Shown: positions 24,381-40,039 of the stretch, in pieces | Layout of the letters: each line of letters starts with the position of its first letter | How positions within the stretch are numbered: the stretch's first letter is position 1 | From: Aldehydirespirator sp965205155 | GTDB taxonomy: Bacteria > Actinomycetota > Acidimicrobiia > Acidimicrobiales > Aldehydirespiratoraceae | Assembly (NCBI GenBank): GCA_965205155.1 | Contig: OZ242033.1 | Span: forward strand, 3,782,001-3,846,000 | Length of the DNA: 64,000 bases | Direction: 5' to 3' | Notes under the pieces: generated by a model | Databases searched by the model: none | Told to the model about the DNA's origin: nothing | What the model saw: only the letters and a program-made list of their open reading frames with translations | Program-made: the position numbers and the translations under genes

Positions 24381-25019
24381 TCAGCCGTCCTTCACAGCGT
24401 TGCGCACCACGACAGTCCCGCCCTTGGGACCCGGTACGGCCCCTTTGACCAGCAGCACCTCGGCATCGGCGTCGGCCTTGACCACCTCGAGGTTGAGCGT
24501 CGTGACCCGGGTGGCTCCGGCCCGGCCGGGCAGCTTCTTGCCCCTGAACACCCTTGAGGGGGTGGCGCACTGGCCGACCGCTCCGGGCTTGCGGTGCACC
24601 TTGTGGGCGCCATGGCCGGCGGGCTGGCCCTTGAAGCCGTGGCGCTTCATGACGCCGGTGAATCCCTTTCCCTTGGACACCGCGGTCACGTCGACCTTCT
24701 CGCCGGAGTCGAGCACGTCGACGCCGATCTCCTGGCCGACGGCGTAGTCGCTCACATCGTCGAGACGGAGCTCCAGAAGGGCCTGCCCGGGGTCCACACC
24801 GGCCCGCTGGAAGTGCCCGGCCTCCGGCTGGGTGAGCCGGGCCGGATCGACCATTCCGTAAGTGACCTGTATCGCGCTGTAGCCGTCGTGATCGCTGGTC
24901 TTCACCTGCACCACACGGCAGGGCGAGACGCGCAGGACGGTGACGCCCACGACTTGGTTGTTGTCGTCCCACACCTGGGTCATGCCGACCTTGGTGCCGA
25001 CGATCGCCTTTGTGGCCAT
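24381..25019 (-). CDS. rplC: 50S ribosomal protein L3
   Basis: Early-assembly protein reaching the peptidyl transferase centre. From the ATG at 25019 it has 212 residues: ATKAIVGTKVGMTQVWDDNN, VSKGKGFTGVMKRHGFKGQP, the HGAHKVHRKPGAVGQCATPS loop carrying the Gln that is methylated in other bacteria, and the FRGKKLPGRAGATRVTTLNL block. It is now the first gene of its transcription unit, because a divergent transporter gene separates it from rpsJ. A promoter-like pair lies 184-212 bp upstream. Confidence 0.97.
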   Translation of the reverse strand: MATKAIVGTKVGMTQVWDDNNQVVGVTVLRVSPCRVVQVKTSDHDGYSAIQVTYGMVDPARLTQPEAGHFQRAGVDPGQALLELRLDDVSDYAVGQEIGVDVLDSGEKVDVTAVSKGKGFTGVMKRHGFKGQPAGHGAHKVHRKPGAVGQCATPSRVFRGKKLPGRAGATRVTTLNLEVVKADADAEVLLVKGAVPGPKGGTVVVRNAVKDG

Positions 25020-25202
25020 TGGCCTCGTCCTGACATCTGGGCGCGAGCGCCGCTCACGCGAACGCTCCGCTCGGGCTTGCCCGGCGGAGCGGCGACTCGG
25101 TTGTGCCGCACGGTTCCCCCGCGATACCCCACTTGGGATCCCACAAGGGCCTGTGCGGACTTCGATTCGTACTCGCCCCGGACGGCCCGAGGCGAACCGC
25201 GG

Positions 25203-25231
25203 AGTGTAACCGCGCCCGCCCCCCGCCCCAA
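25203..25231 (-). promoter_or_regulatory. candidate promoter for rplC operon
   Basis: In the 268-bp spacer between rplC and the divergent transporter gene, the minus strand shows TTGGGG, a 17-bp GC-only spacer and TACACT. A hexamer pair with ideal spacing is what a housekeeping sigma factor would need to restart transcription of rplC onward after the operon was split. The rest of the spacer is GC-rich with short inverted arms (for example around 25060-25085) and has no gene I can support. Confidence 0.45.
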
Positions 25232-25287
25232 CCCTCCGCAAGCACTGGAGGTCCCCCTAACCGCAGGCACCGATAGCTAGGGTCGCG

Positions 25288-26400
25288 GTGATGGACGACG
25301 GCAGGACCATGCCGGCCTGGGCGAAGCGGGCCATCGTCGGGTTCTGGGTCGGTGGCCTCGTCACTTACTACGCCGTGGGCGTGATCCGGGCCTTGGGAAC
25401 GCTGCTGGTGGTGCTGGTCGTTTCGCTGTTCGTCGCGTTCGCCCTGGAGCCAGCTGTGAATGCCATGGCCCGCCGGGGCATCCGCCGGGGCATAGGCACC
25501 GCCATTACGTTCCTGGTCATCGCGGTGGCCGCCTCCGGCTTCTCGGCGCTGGTCGGCAGCGCGCTCGCTACCGAGACCACCTATCTGATCGACAAGGCAC
25601 CCGCCTACATCGACGACATCGAGGGCTGGCTCAACGACACCGTCGGCTTCGACGTGGAGTTCGAGTCGCTGAAGGACGAATTCCTCGCGGGTGGCGGGGC
25701 CCAGGATCTGGCCGGCCGGTTCGCCGACGACGTGGTCAATGCCGGAGCGACCGTGGTGAGCCTGCTGTTTCACCTGTTCACGGTGGCCCTGTTCACGTTC
25801 TACCTGGTGGCCGAGGGGCCCAAGCTCCGCAGGATGGTGTCGTCGCGGTTGAGCGAGCGCCGGGCCGCGATCGTGACCGAGATCTGGGATCTGGCCATGC
25901 ACAAGACGGGCGGCTACATGTACTCCCGCACGATCCTGGCCGTGATCTCCGCGTTGGTCCACTGGGGTGCGTTCGCGCTCCTCGACGTGCCATCGCCGGT
26001 CGCCCTGGCCATCTGGGTGGGGGTGGTGTCGCAGTTCATACCAGCGATCGGCGCGTACATCGCGGGGGTGCTGCCGGTGCTGGTCTCGCTTCTCCACGAG
26101 CCCCGCACCGGGCTGTTCGTGCTGATCGTGATCGTCGCCTACCAGCAGCTGGAGAACTACTTCCTGTCACCCCGGATCACGGCCCACACGATGGAGATCC
26201 ATGTCGCTCTGGCCTTCGGCTCGGTGATCGCGGGCACTGCTCTGCTGGGGATCGTGGGCGCGTTCCTGGCCCTGCCGGTGGCGGCCACCGCCCAGGCCTT
26301 CATCTCCAGCTGGCTCGACCAGCGCACCGGACCCGGCGAGCCCGCGGATGACGAGCCCACCGGCAACGAGCCCGCAGCCGGCGGACCGGCCGAGGCCTGA
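25288..26400 (+). CDS. AI-2E family transporter (PerM/YdiK-type membrane protein)
   Basis: A 370-residue membrane protein with about seven to eight hydrophobic segments. An N-terminal pair is at about 12-75 (AIVGFWVGGLVTYYAVGVIR; LLVVLVVSLFVAFALEP), then a soluble stretch at about 100-160, then the family signature region LAIWVGVVSQFIPAIGAYIA, VLPVLVSLL and the QQLENYFLSPRITAHTMEIH block. The family includes AI-2 exporters and Na+/H+ antiporters, so the substrate cannot be named. The tail is Pro/Glu/Gly-rich. It is the only plus-strand gene within the ribosomal cluster, and its TGA abuts the rpsJ stop. A GTG at 25288 and an ATG at 25291 are equally possible starts. Confidence 0.88.
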   Translation: MMDDGRTMPAWAKRAIVGFWVGGLVTYYAVGVIRALGTLLVVLVVSLFVAFALEPAVNAMARRGIRRGIGTAITFLVIAVAASGFSALVGSALATETTYLIDKAPAYIDDIEGWLNDTVGFDVEFESLKDEFLAGGGAQDLAGRFADDVVNAGATVVSLLFHLFTVALFTFYLVAEGPKLRRMVSSRLSERRAAIVTEIWDLAMHKTGGYMYSRTILAVISALVHWGAFALLDVPSPVALAIWVGVVSQFIPAIGAYIAGVLPVLVSLLHEPRTGLFVLIVIVAYQQLENYFLSPRITAHTMEIHVALAFGSVIAGTALLGIVGAFLALPVAATAQAFISSWLDQRTGPGEPADDEPTGNEPAAGGPAEA

Positions 26401-26408
26401 TCAGGCCT
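26393..26408. other. palindrome formed by abutting stop codons
   Basis: AGGCCTGATCAGGCCT is a perfect 16-bp palindrome whose centre is the transporter TGA joined to the reverse complement of the rpsJ TGA. Both genes therefore end with the same last codons (Ala stop) and zero intergenic bases. It may act as a weak transcriptional barrier; it has no U-tract. Confidence 0.6.
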
Positions 26409-26721
26409 GCTGGACCTTCAGCTCTATGTCTACGCCGGCGGGAACCTCGAGGCGCTGGAGCGTGTCCACCGTCTTCTTGGACGGCTCCAGGATGTCGAGC
26501 AGGCGCTTGTGGATGTGCATCTCGAAGTGCTCGCGGGAGTCCTTGTCCTTGAAGGGGGACCGCACCACCGTGTAGCGATGCTTCTCGGTGGGCAGCGGCA
26601 CGGGCCCGCTGAAGTTCGCCTGGGTCCGCTTGACCGTCTCGACGATCTTCTTGGTGGACTGGTCGAGGATCTCGTGGTCGTAGGCCTTGAGCCTTATCCG
26701 AACCCTGTGCTTGGCCGCCAC
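26401..26721 (-). CDS. rpsJ: 30S ribosomal protein S10
   Basis: Head protein, also the NusE transcription factor. The GTG at 26721, seven bases after a GGGGG ribosome binding site, gives 106 residues: KHRVRIRLKAYDHEILDQST, FSGPVPLPTEKHRYTVVRSP, HFEMHIHKRLLDILEPSKKT and LPAGVDIELKVQ-like end. It follows tuf by 16 nt. In most bacteria rplC follows directly; here a convergent transporter gene intervenes. Confidence 0.96.
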   Translation of the reverse strand: MAAKHRVRIRLKAYDHEILDQSTKKIVETVKRTQANFSGPVPLPTEKHRYTVVRSPFKDKDSREHFEMHIHKRLLDILEPSKKTVDTLQRLEVPAGVDIELKVQQA

Positions 26722-26737
26722 CGCGAGACCCCCGCCG

Positions 26738-27925
26738 CTACTTGATGATCTTGATGACCGAGCCCGCACCCACGGTCCGGCCGCCCTCGCGGATGGCGAA
26801 GCGCAGGCCCTCGTCCATGGCGATGGGGCTGATCAGATCGACGTGCATCACCGTGTTGTCGCCCGGCATGCACATCTCGATGCCCTCGGGCAGGGTGATG
26901 GTGCCGGTCACGTCGGTGGTGCGGAAGTAGAACTGGGGCCGGTAGTTGGAGAAGAACGGCTTGTGCCGGCCGCCCTCCTCCTTGCTCAGCACATACACCT
27001 GGGCCTCGAACTCGGTGTGGGGAGTGATGCTCCTCGGCGCGGCCAGCACCTGACCCCGCTGCACCTCCTTCTTGTCGATGCCGCGCAGCAGGGCGCCGAT
27101 GTTGTCGCCGGCCTCTCCCCGGTCGAGGATCTTGCGGAACATCTCCACCCCAGTGCAGGTGGTCTCCTGGGTCTCTCGCAGGCCGACGATCTCGACCTTG
27201 TGGCCCGTCTCGACCACGCCCTGCTCGACCCGGCCGGTCACCACCGTGCCACGGCCGGTGATGGAGAACACGTCCTCGATCGGCATCAGGAACGGCTTGT
27301 CGACATCGCGCTCGGGGGTGGGCACGTAGTCGTCCACCGCTTCCATGAGCTCGATCACCTGCTGAGCGGCCTCCTCGTCGCCGTCGAGCGCCTTGAGGGC
27401 CGACACCCCGATCACGGGCGTGTCGTCGCCGGGGAACTCGTACTCGTCGAGCAGCTCCCGCACCTCGAGTTCGACCAGCTCGAGGATCTCCTCGTCGTCG
27501 ACCATGTCAACCTTGTTGAGAGCCACCACGATCTTGGGCACGCCCACCTGGCGGGCCAGCAGCACATGCTCACGGGTCTGGGGCATGGGGCCGTCGGCGG
27601 CCGAGACCACCAGGATGGCGCCGTCCACCTGGGCCGCCCCGGTGATCATGTTCTTGATGTAGTCGGCGTGACCCGGCATGTCGACGTGGGCGTAGTGCCG
27701 GTTGCCGGTCTCGTACTCGACGTGGGCGACATTGATCGTGATGCCGCGCTCGCGCTCCTCGGGGGCGTTGTCGATCTTGTCGAACTCGGTGAACTGGGTC
27801 CCCTCGACGCGGTCGGACAGCACCTTCGTGATGGCGGCTGTCAGCGTGGTCTTGCCATGATCGATATGACCCATCGTCCCCACGTTGACGTGGGGCTTGG
27901 TCCGCTCGAACTGCTCCTTGGCCAT
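26738..27925 (-). CDS. tuf: elongation factor Tu
   Basis: GTPase delivering aminoacyl-tRNA to the ribosome. It has 395 residues. The P-loop GHIDHGKTTLTAAI is at 19-32, DCPGH is here seen as DMPGHADYIKNMITGAAQVD, and NKVD is present as ALNKVDMVDD. The Val-Gly-Arg region of domain 2 (SITGRGTVVTGRVEQG) and PEGIEMCMPGDN in domain 3 are normal. The ATG at 27925 follows GAGGAATCACCC. It lies between fusA and rpsJ as in the classical str operon. No second tuf is in the window. Confidence 0.98.
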   Translation of the reverse strand: MAKEQFERTKPHVNVGTMGHIDHGKTTLTAAITKVLSDRVEGTQFTEFDKIDNAPEERERGITINVAHVEYETGNRHYAHVDMPGHADYIKNMITGAAQVDGAILVVSAADGPMPQTREHVLLARQVGVPKIVVALNKVDMVDDEEILELVELEVRELLDEYEFPGDDTPVIGVSALKALDGDEEAAQQVIELMEAVDDYVPTPERDVDKPFLMPIEDVFSITGRGTVVTGRVEQGVVETGHKVEIVGLRETQETTCTGVEMFRKILDRGEAGDNIGALLRGIDKKEVQRGQVLAAPRSITPHTEFEAQVYVLSKEEGGRHKPFFSNYRPQFYFRTTDVTGTITLPEGIEMCMPGDNTVMHVDLISPIAMDEGLRFAIREGGRTVGAGSVIKIIK

Positions 27926-27965
27926 GGGTGATTCCTCTTGTGGTCGGTTGGTTGAGGACTTCGGA

Positions 27966-30050
27966 TCACTCGCCGCGTACGCGGGCGACGATCTCGGACT
28001 GCACGCTCGCGGGGGTGGGCTGGTACGAGTCGAACTGCATCGTGTACGTCGCTCGCCCCTGCGTGCGTGACCGAAGGTCGGTACTGTATCCGAACATCTC
28101 CGCAAGCGGCACCAGCGCGCTTATCACTTGGTTGCTTCCCCGCCGCTCGGTGCCACGCACCTGGCCGCGGCGCGAGTTGAGGTCGCCGACGACATCGCCG
28201 AGGTAGTGGTCGAGAGTGACGATCTCCACCGACATCACCGGCTCGAGCAGGACCGGCCTCGCCCTGGCGGCCACCTCGCGGAACCAGCCGCCGCCCGCGA
28301 TCTTGAAGGCCATCTCCGAGGAGTCCACGTCGTGGGTGCGGCCGTCGGTGAGGGTGACCTTCACGTCCACCGTCGGGAAGCCGGCCAGCACGCCGTTGCT
28401 CATCGCCTCCTGGATGCCGTCGTCGACCGGCTTGACGAACTCGCGGGGAACGGCCCCGGCGCGGATGGTGCTCTCGAAGACGTACTGGCCGCCCGGATTG
28501 GGCTCGATGGTGGCCGTGACCACTGCGAACTGGCCCGAACCCCCGGTCTGCTTCTTGTGCACGAAAGTGTGGTCGGCCACCGCCGCGGCCAGAGTCTCGC
28601 GGTAGGCGACCTGGGGCTTGCCCACGTTGGCCTGCACATTGAACTCCCGCAGCATGCGGTCCACCAACACCTCCAGGTGGAGCTCGCCCATGCCGGCGAT
28701 GATGGTCTGCGCAGTGTCGGCGTCGGTGCGCACCCTGAATGTGGGGTCCTCCTCGGACAGCGCCACCAGCGCCTTGGACATCTTGTCCTGATCGGCCTTC
28801 GACCTCGGCTCCACGGCCACGTCGATCACCGGGTCGGGGAAGTTGAGGTCCTCCAGGGCGATGGCGTTCCCCGGATCGCACAGCGTGTCGCCGGTGCGGC
28901 AGTCCTTGAGCCCGATGGCCGCGGCGATGTCGCCCGCGGCCACCGAGTCCAGGTCGACGCGGTCGTTGGCGTGCATCTCGAGAATGCGGCCGATCCGCTC
29001 GGTGCGGCCGGTGCGGGTGTTGAGCACCTGGGAGCCCTTGGCCAGCGTGCCGCTGTAGACGCGGAAGTAGGTGAGCTTGCCCACATGGGGGTCGGTGGCG
29101 ATCTTGAAGGCCAGCGCGGCCAGAGGCTCGGAATCGTCGGCGGAGCGGGCGGCCTCCGCGCCCGACCGGGGCTCGGTGCCGGTCACCGCGGGCACGTCGG
29201 CGGGCGACGGCAGGTAGTCGATGACCGCGTCGAGCAGGGCCTGCACGCCCTTGTTCTTGAAGGCCGAGCCGTTGAGGACCGGCACCAGGCCGCCGCTGAT
29301 GGTTCCGGCCCGGATGGCGGCGGCGATCTCCTCGGAGCTGATCTCGGAGTCCTCGAGGAACTTCTCGAGCAGGGTCTCGTCGTAGTCCGAGAGCGTCTCC
29401 AGCAGGTCGTGGCGGTAGAGCTCGGCCTCCTCGGCCATGTCGTCGGGAACCTCGGTCTCGGTCCACGTCACTCCGAGGTCCTCGCCGGACCAGATGCGGG
29501 CCCTCATGCGCACCAGGTCGATGATGCCCCGGTAGTCGGACTCGGCGCCGATGGGGAGTTGCACCACCGCCACCTGCTCGGTCAGGCGCTCCCTGATCGA
29601 GTCGAGCACGAAATGGAAGTCGGCCCCGGTGCGGTCCATCTTGTTGACGAAGCAGAGCCGGGGAACGCCGTAGCGGTCGGCCTGGCGCCACACCGTCTCG
29701 GTCTGGGGTTCCACGCCGGCCACGCCGTCGAACACGGCCACCGCACCGTCGAGCACCCGCAGCGATCGCTCCACCTCGACGGTGAAGTCGACGTGGCCCG
29801 GTGTGTCGATGATGTTGATCCGGTGGTCGCGCCAGATGCAGTGGGTGGCCGCCGAAGTGATGGTGATGCCCCGCTCCTGCTCCTGGGCCATCCAGTCCAT
29901 GGTGGCCGCGCCGTCGTGGACCTCGCCGATCTTGTAGTTGCGGCCCGTGTAGTAGAGGATCCGCTCGGTGGTCGTGGTCTTGCCCGCGTCGATGTGGGCC
30001 ATGATCCCGATGTTCCGGGTCCTGGACAGGGGATATCGCTCGTCAGCCAT
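27966..30050 (-). CDS. fusA: elongation factor G
   Basis: Translocase GTPase of 694 residues. The P-loop AHIDAGKTTTTERIL is at 18-32, DTPGHVDFTVEVERSLRVLD contains G3, and FVNKMDRTGADF contains G4. Domain II, then domain IV with GSGQFAVVTATIEPNPGGQY, and domain V with LLEPVMSVEIVTLDHYLGDV are in order. It follows rpsG by 21 nt. Only one fusA-like gene is seen here. Confidence 0.98.
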   Translation of the reverse strand: MADERYPLSRTRNIGIMAHIDAGKTTTTERILYYTGRNYKIGEVHDGAATMDWMAQEQERGITITSAATHCIWRDHRINIIDTPGHVDFTVEVERSLRVLDGAVAVFDGVAGVEPQTETVWRQADRYGVPRLCFVNKMDRTGADFHFVLDSIRERLTEQVAVVQLPIGAESDYRGIIDLVRMRARIWSGEDLGVTWTETEVPDDMAEEAELYRHDLLETLSDYDETLLEKFLEDSEISSEEIAAAIRAGTISGGLVPVLNGSAFKNKGVQALLDAVIDYLPSPADVPAVTGTEPRSGAEAARSADDSEPLAALAFKIATDPHVGKLTYFRVYSGTLAKGSQVLNTRTGRTERIGRILEMHANDRVDLDSVAAGDIAAAIGLKDCRTGDTLCDPGNAIALEDLNFPDPVIDVAVEPRSKADQDKMSKALVALSEEDPTFRVRTDADTAQTIIAGMGELHLEVLVDRMLREFNVQANVGKPQVAYRETLAAAVADHTFVHKKQTGGSGQFAVVTATIEPNPGGQYVFESTIRAGAVPREFVKPVDDGIQEAMSNGVLAGFPTVDVKVTLTDGRTHDVDSSEMAFKIAGGGWFREVAARARPVLLEPVMSVEIVTLDHYLGDVVGDLNSRRGQVRGTERRGSNQVISALVPLAEMFGYSTDLRSRTQGRATYTMQFDSYQPTPASVQSEIVARVRGE

Positions 30051-30071
30051 GACTAGAACTGAACGGCGCGC

Positions 30072-30542
30072 TTACCAGCGGTAGTGCGCGAAGGCCTTGT
30101 TCGACTCGGCCATCTTCTGCAGGTCCTCGCGCCGCTTCACCGACGCGCCGACTCCGTTGCCGGCGTCCAGCAGTTCGTTGGCCAGCCGCTGGGCCATAGT
30201 GCGCTCCCGGCGGCCGCGGGCGTACGACACGATCCAGCGAACCGCGAGCGTGGTGGCCCGGCGGGGCCTGACCTCGACCGGCACCTGGTAGGTGGCTCCG
30301 CCCACCCGCCGGCTGCGCACCTCCAGCTGGGGCCGGACATTGTCGACGGCCCGCTTGAGGGTGGAGACGGGCTCCGCGCCCGTCTTGTCCTCCACGATGG
30401 ACAGCGCGTCGTAGACGATGCGCTCGGCCAGGGTGCGCTTGCCCCGTTGCAGCACCTTGTTGATCACCTGCGTCACCAGCAGCGACCGGTAGATGGGGTC
30501 GGGCTGGAGCTCGCGGCGGGTCGCCGGTCCCTTGCGCGGCAT
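30072..30542 (-). CDS. rpsG: 30S ribosomal protein S7
   Basis: Primary head-assembly protein at the E site. It has 156 residues: MPRKGPATRRELQPDPIYRS, VTQVINKVLQRGKRTLAERI, VRPQLEVRSRRVGGATYQVP and ALRWIVSYAR-like sequence (here AVRWIVSYARGRRERTMAQR), ending NKAFAHYRW. Its first codons are copied in a micro-ORF upstream. Confidence 0.97.
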   Translation of the reverse strand: MPRKGPATRRELQPDPIYRSLLVTQVINKVLQRGKRTLAERIVYDALSIVEDKTGAEPVSTLKRAVDNVRPQLEVRSRRVGGATYQVPVEVRPRRATTLAVRWIVSYARGRRERTMAQRLANELLDAGNGVGASVKRREDLQKMAESNKAFAHYRW

Positions 30543-30543
30543 C

Positions 30544-30591
30544 TCAAGCGCTCCTACTCACGCTGCACCCGCCCGAATACTTGCGCGGCAC
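30544..30591 (-). other. micro-ORF with copy of the rpsG start
   Basis: In the 50-bp rpsL-rpsG gap a GTG one base after the rpsL stop opens 15 codons, MPRKYSGGCSVSRSA. Its first bases (TGCCGCGCAAG) repeat the rpsG start exactly, 49 bp upstream of the real one. It ends TGAG followed by the rpsG ATG, the same TGAGATG junction as at rpmJ-rpsM. The duplication is visible; translation is inferred. Confidence 0.5.
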
Positions 30592-30592
30592 G

Positions 30593-30964
30593 TCAGGATT
30601 CCTTCTTGACGCCGTAGCGGCTGCGGGCCTTGCGGCGCTCGCGCACTCCGGCAGTGTCGAGAGTCCCCCGCACGACCTTGTAGCGCACGCCGGGCAGGTC
30701 CCTCACCCGGCCGCCCCGCACCAGCACGATGGAGTGCTCCTGGAGATTGTGGCCCTCGCCCGGTATGTAGGCGGTGATCTCGACGCCGGTGGTGAGGCGA
30801 ACCCGGGCCACCTTGCGGAGGGCGGAGTTCGGCTTCTTGGGGGTGGCCGTATAGACCCGGGTGCACACGCCCCGCCGCTGCGGCGCGCCGTGCAGGGCGG
30901 GCGTCGACTCCTTGCGGCGCTTCGACTGGCGGCCCTTGCGGACCAGCTGCTGGATCGTGGGCAT
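30593..30964 (-). CDS. rpsL: 30S ribosomal protein S12
   Basis: Decoding-centre protein. It has 123 residues: MPTIQQLVRKGRQSKRRKES, RGVCTRVYTATPKKPNSALR, GEGHNLQEHSIVLVRGGRVR and DLPGVRYKVVRGTLDTAGV. The Lys of PKKPNS (residue 43) and the RGGRVRDLPG loop with Asp89 are those of streptomycin-sensitive S12. Its ATG shares bases with a TAA of another frame, and rpoC lies 64 bp upstream. Confidence 0.97.
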   Translation of the reverse strand: MPTIQQLVRKGRQSKRRKESTPALHGAPQRRGVCTRVYTATPKKPNSALRKVARVRLTTGVEITAYIPGEGHNLQEHSIVLVRGGRVRDLPGVRYKVVRGTLDTAGVRERRKARSRYGVKKES

Positions 30965-31028
30965 TAGTGGGCTAATTCCTTGGTCTCTGGGGGACGGCGC
31001 AGTCTAGGGTCGCCTAGGCCCGGTTCCT

Positions 31029-34973
<3,945 letters not shown>

Positions 34974-35043
34974 GCCGTCTCCAGTCGTGCGTTCTCGTAG
35001 CGTTGGCTAGTTGCGTTCTGTTCTGTGCGTTTGCTTGCCCGGC

Positions 35044-38625
<3,582 letters not shown>

Positions 38626-38744
38626 GTGATACTCCCGAGGGCCGGCTGATCTGATTTCACGCGGTCGTGTGCGCGCGCGTGACGGGAGAGGAATTAGCCA
38701 CGGGAGCCGCCTCCCAGCGCGCACAGCAGACCACGGTGGCAGGA

Positions 38745-38773
38745 ATGCTAGCCCGCGACAAAGCCGGCCGCAA
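38745..38773 (-). promoter_or_regulatory. candidate rpoB promoter
   Basis: In the 214-bp spacer before rpoB the minus strand shows TTGCGG, 17 bp, then TAGCAT, a fair match to a housekeeping promoter. It lies about 120 bp before the GTG start, so the mRNA would have a long leader containing an alternating CG-rich stretch (about 38660-38685). The remainder of the spacer holds no gene. Confidence 0.4.
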
Positions 38774-38839
38774 CCACCCCGGTGATTCGGTCAGGGACAG
38801 ACGATAGTAGATGGACGCAGCCGCGTCTATATCTGCCGG

Positions 38840-39607
38840 TCAGGCCCGCAGGCTGGCTCGGGCGGCCTCCAGTTCCGAGTCGTTCATCCCTGCGGCGGCC
38901 AGGTAGCCGGCCGCTCCACCCCAGCGGTCGTGCAGATGGTCCAGCGTGGCCTCCATCACCGGGGGGCGAACCTCCCAGAGGGCGGCGAACCGGGCCGGGT
39001 CGAGGCCCTGGTCCTCGAGCAGGGGGCTCAACGACCTGGCCTCGGTGTGGTCGTGCCACCGGCTGGGCCGCCGCTCCGACGACAGCGCATAGTCGGCCAC
39101 CACATGCTCCGCGGCCACCCCGGCCAGGTCCAGCAGCAGCATGGCGGCCAGACCGGTGCGGTCCTTGCCCGCGGTGCAGTGGATCACGACCGGCTCGCCC
39201 TGGGCCACCTGCTGGACGATGCGGGCGAACGACGGGCCGAAGTTCTGCAGGATGCGCACATACCCCGCCACCATCTCGGCCTCGCCGTAGGCCTTGATCT
39301 CTCCCTCGACTATGCGCTCGTAGATCGTCCGGGCCTGGAAAGTCTCGTCGCTGGTCATACCGAGCCGGGTGTAGGACGCGCCCGCGGGCAGCCGGTCGGG
39401 GAAGTCGGACGCCTCGGTCTCGGAACGCAGGTCGAAGACGTGACGGATTCCGGCGGCCTCGAGGCGTCGCAGGTCGGCGTCGCTGAGCGTGCAGAGCCGG
39501 TCGGCCCGGTACACCCGGCCGAACCGGGTGGCGCCACCGCCGGTGACGGGCAGGCCGCCGAGGTCGCGATAGTTGCTGGGACCGTCGAGGTCCACCCGTC
39601 GCTGCAT
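38840..39607 (-). CDS. tyrosine-protein phosphatase (PtpB/lipid-phosphatase-like family)
   Basis: A 255-residue cytoplasmic-type protein with the Cys-X5-Arg phosphatase loop IHCTAGKDRTGLAAMLLLDL at about 145-164. The N-terminal SNYRDLGGLPVTGGGATRFG and IRHVFDLRSETEASDFP blocks are diagnostic of the tyrosine phosphatase family that includes M. tuberculosis PtpB and Listeria LipA. Substrates may be phosphotyrosine or phosphoinositides and cannot be decided from sequence. There is no signal peptide. It lies in the same direction between rplL and rpoB, where it may be expressed by read-through. Confidence 0.87.
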   Translation of the reverse strand: MQRRVDLDGPSNYRDLGGLPVTGGGATRFGRVYRADRLCTLSDADLRRLEAAGIRHVFDLRSETEASDFPDRLPAGASYTRLGMTSDETFQARTIYERIVEGEIKAYGEAEMVAGYVRILQNFGPSFARIVQQVAQGEPVVIHCTAGKDRTGLAAMLLLDLAGVAAEHVVADYALSSERRPSRWHDHTEARSLSPLLEDQGLDPARFAALWEVRPPVMEATLDHLHDRWGGAAGYLAAAGMNDSELEAARASLRA

Positions 39608-39656
39608 GGCCGAAGACTGAAGCCGACGCGACCGGAGCGCCCGGCCGGCAGGGGCG

Positions 39657-40037
39657 CTAGACCAGCTCTACCTCGGCTCCGACTGCCTCCAGCGTGGCCT
39701 TGGCCTTTTCGGCATCCTCCTTGTTGAGGCCTTCCAGCACGGGCTTGGGGGCGTTGTCGACGAGCTCCTTGGCCTCCTTGAGACCGAGCGAGGTGAGGCT
39801 GCGCACCTCCTTGATCACCTGGATCTTCTTGTCGCCGACCCCGGCCAGCACGACGTTGAAGGAGTCCTTGACGTCCTCCTCGGCGGCGACGTCACCGGCG
39901 GCGGGGGCCGCCACCGCGACCGCGGCCGGTGCGGCTGCGGTCACATCGAAGCGCTCCTCGAACTCCTTGAGCAGTTCGCTCAGTTCGAGCACGGTCATGT
40001 GTGAGATCGAGTCGAGGATCTCTTCCTTGGTTGCCAT
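39657..40037 (-). CDS. rplL: 50S ribosomal protein L7/L12
   Basis: Stalk protein that recruits translation GTPases. It has 126 residues: N-terminal dimer domain EILDSISHMTVLELSELLKE, an Ala-rich hinge, and the C-terminal domain DKKIQVIKEVRSLTSLGLKE then AKELVDNAPKPVLEGL. The ATG at 40037 is 2 nt from the rplJ stop. The Lys65-type factor-binding region (KKIQVIKEVR) is intact. Confidence 0.97.
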   Translation of the reverse strand: MATKEEILDSISHMTVLELSELLKEFEERFDVTAAAPAAVAVAAPAAGDVAAEEDVKDSFNVVLAGVGDKKIQVIKEVRSLTSLGLKEAKELVDNAPKPVLEGLNKEDAEKAKATLEAVGAEVELV

Positions 40038-40039
40038 GA

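Noticed and set aside
25060..25200. A third copy of the dispersed repeat seen at 2763 and 10185
   Set aside because: It shares only general features (GAGCG/CGCTC arms and GATACCCCA) with the core and cannot be aligned by eye over more than about 10 bp.
27841..29691. A 616-codon minus-strand frame rich in Arg, Gly and Pro
   Set aside because: It is a shadow of fusA in another frame. EF-G motifs lie in the overlapping frame, and the Arg/Pro/Gly-rich composition is typical of frame-shifted GC-rich coding DNA.
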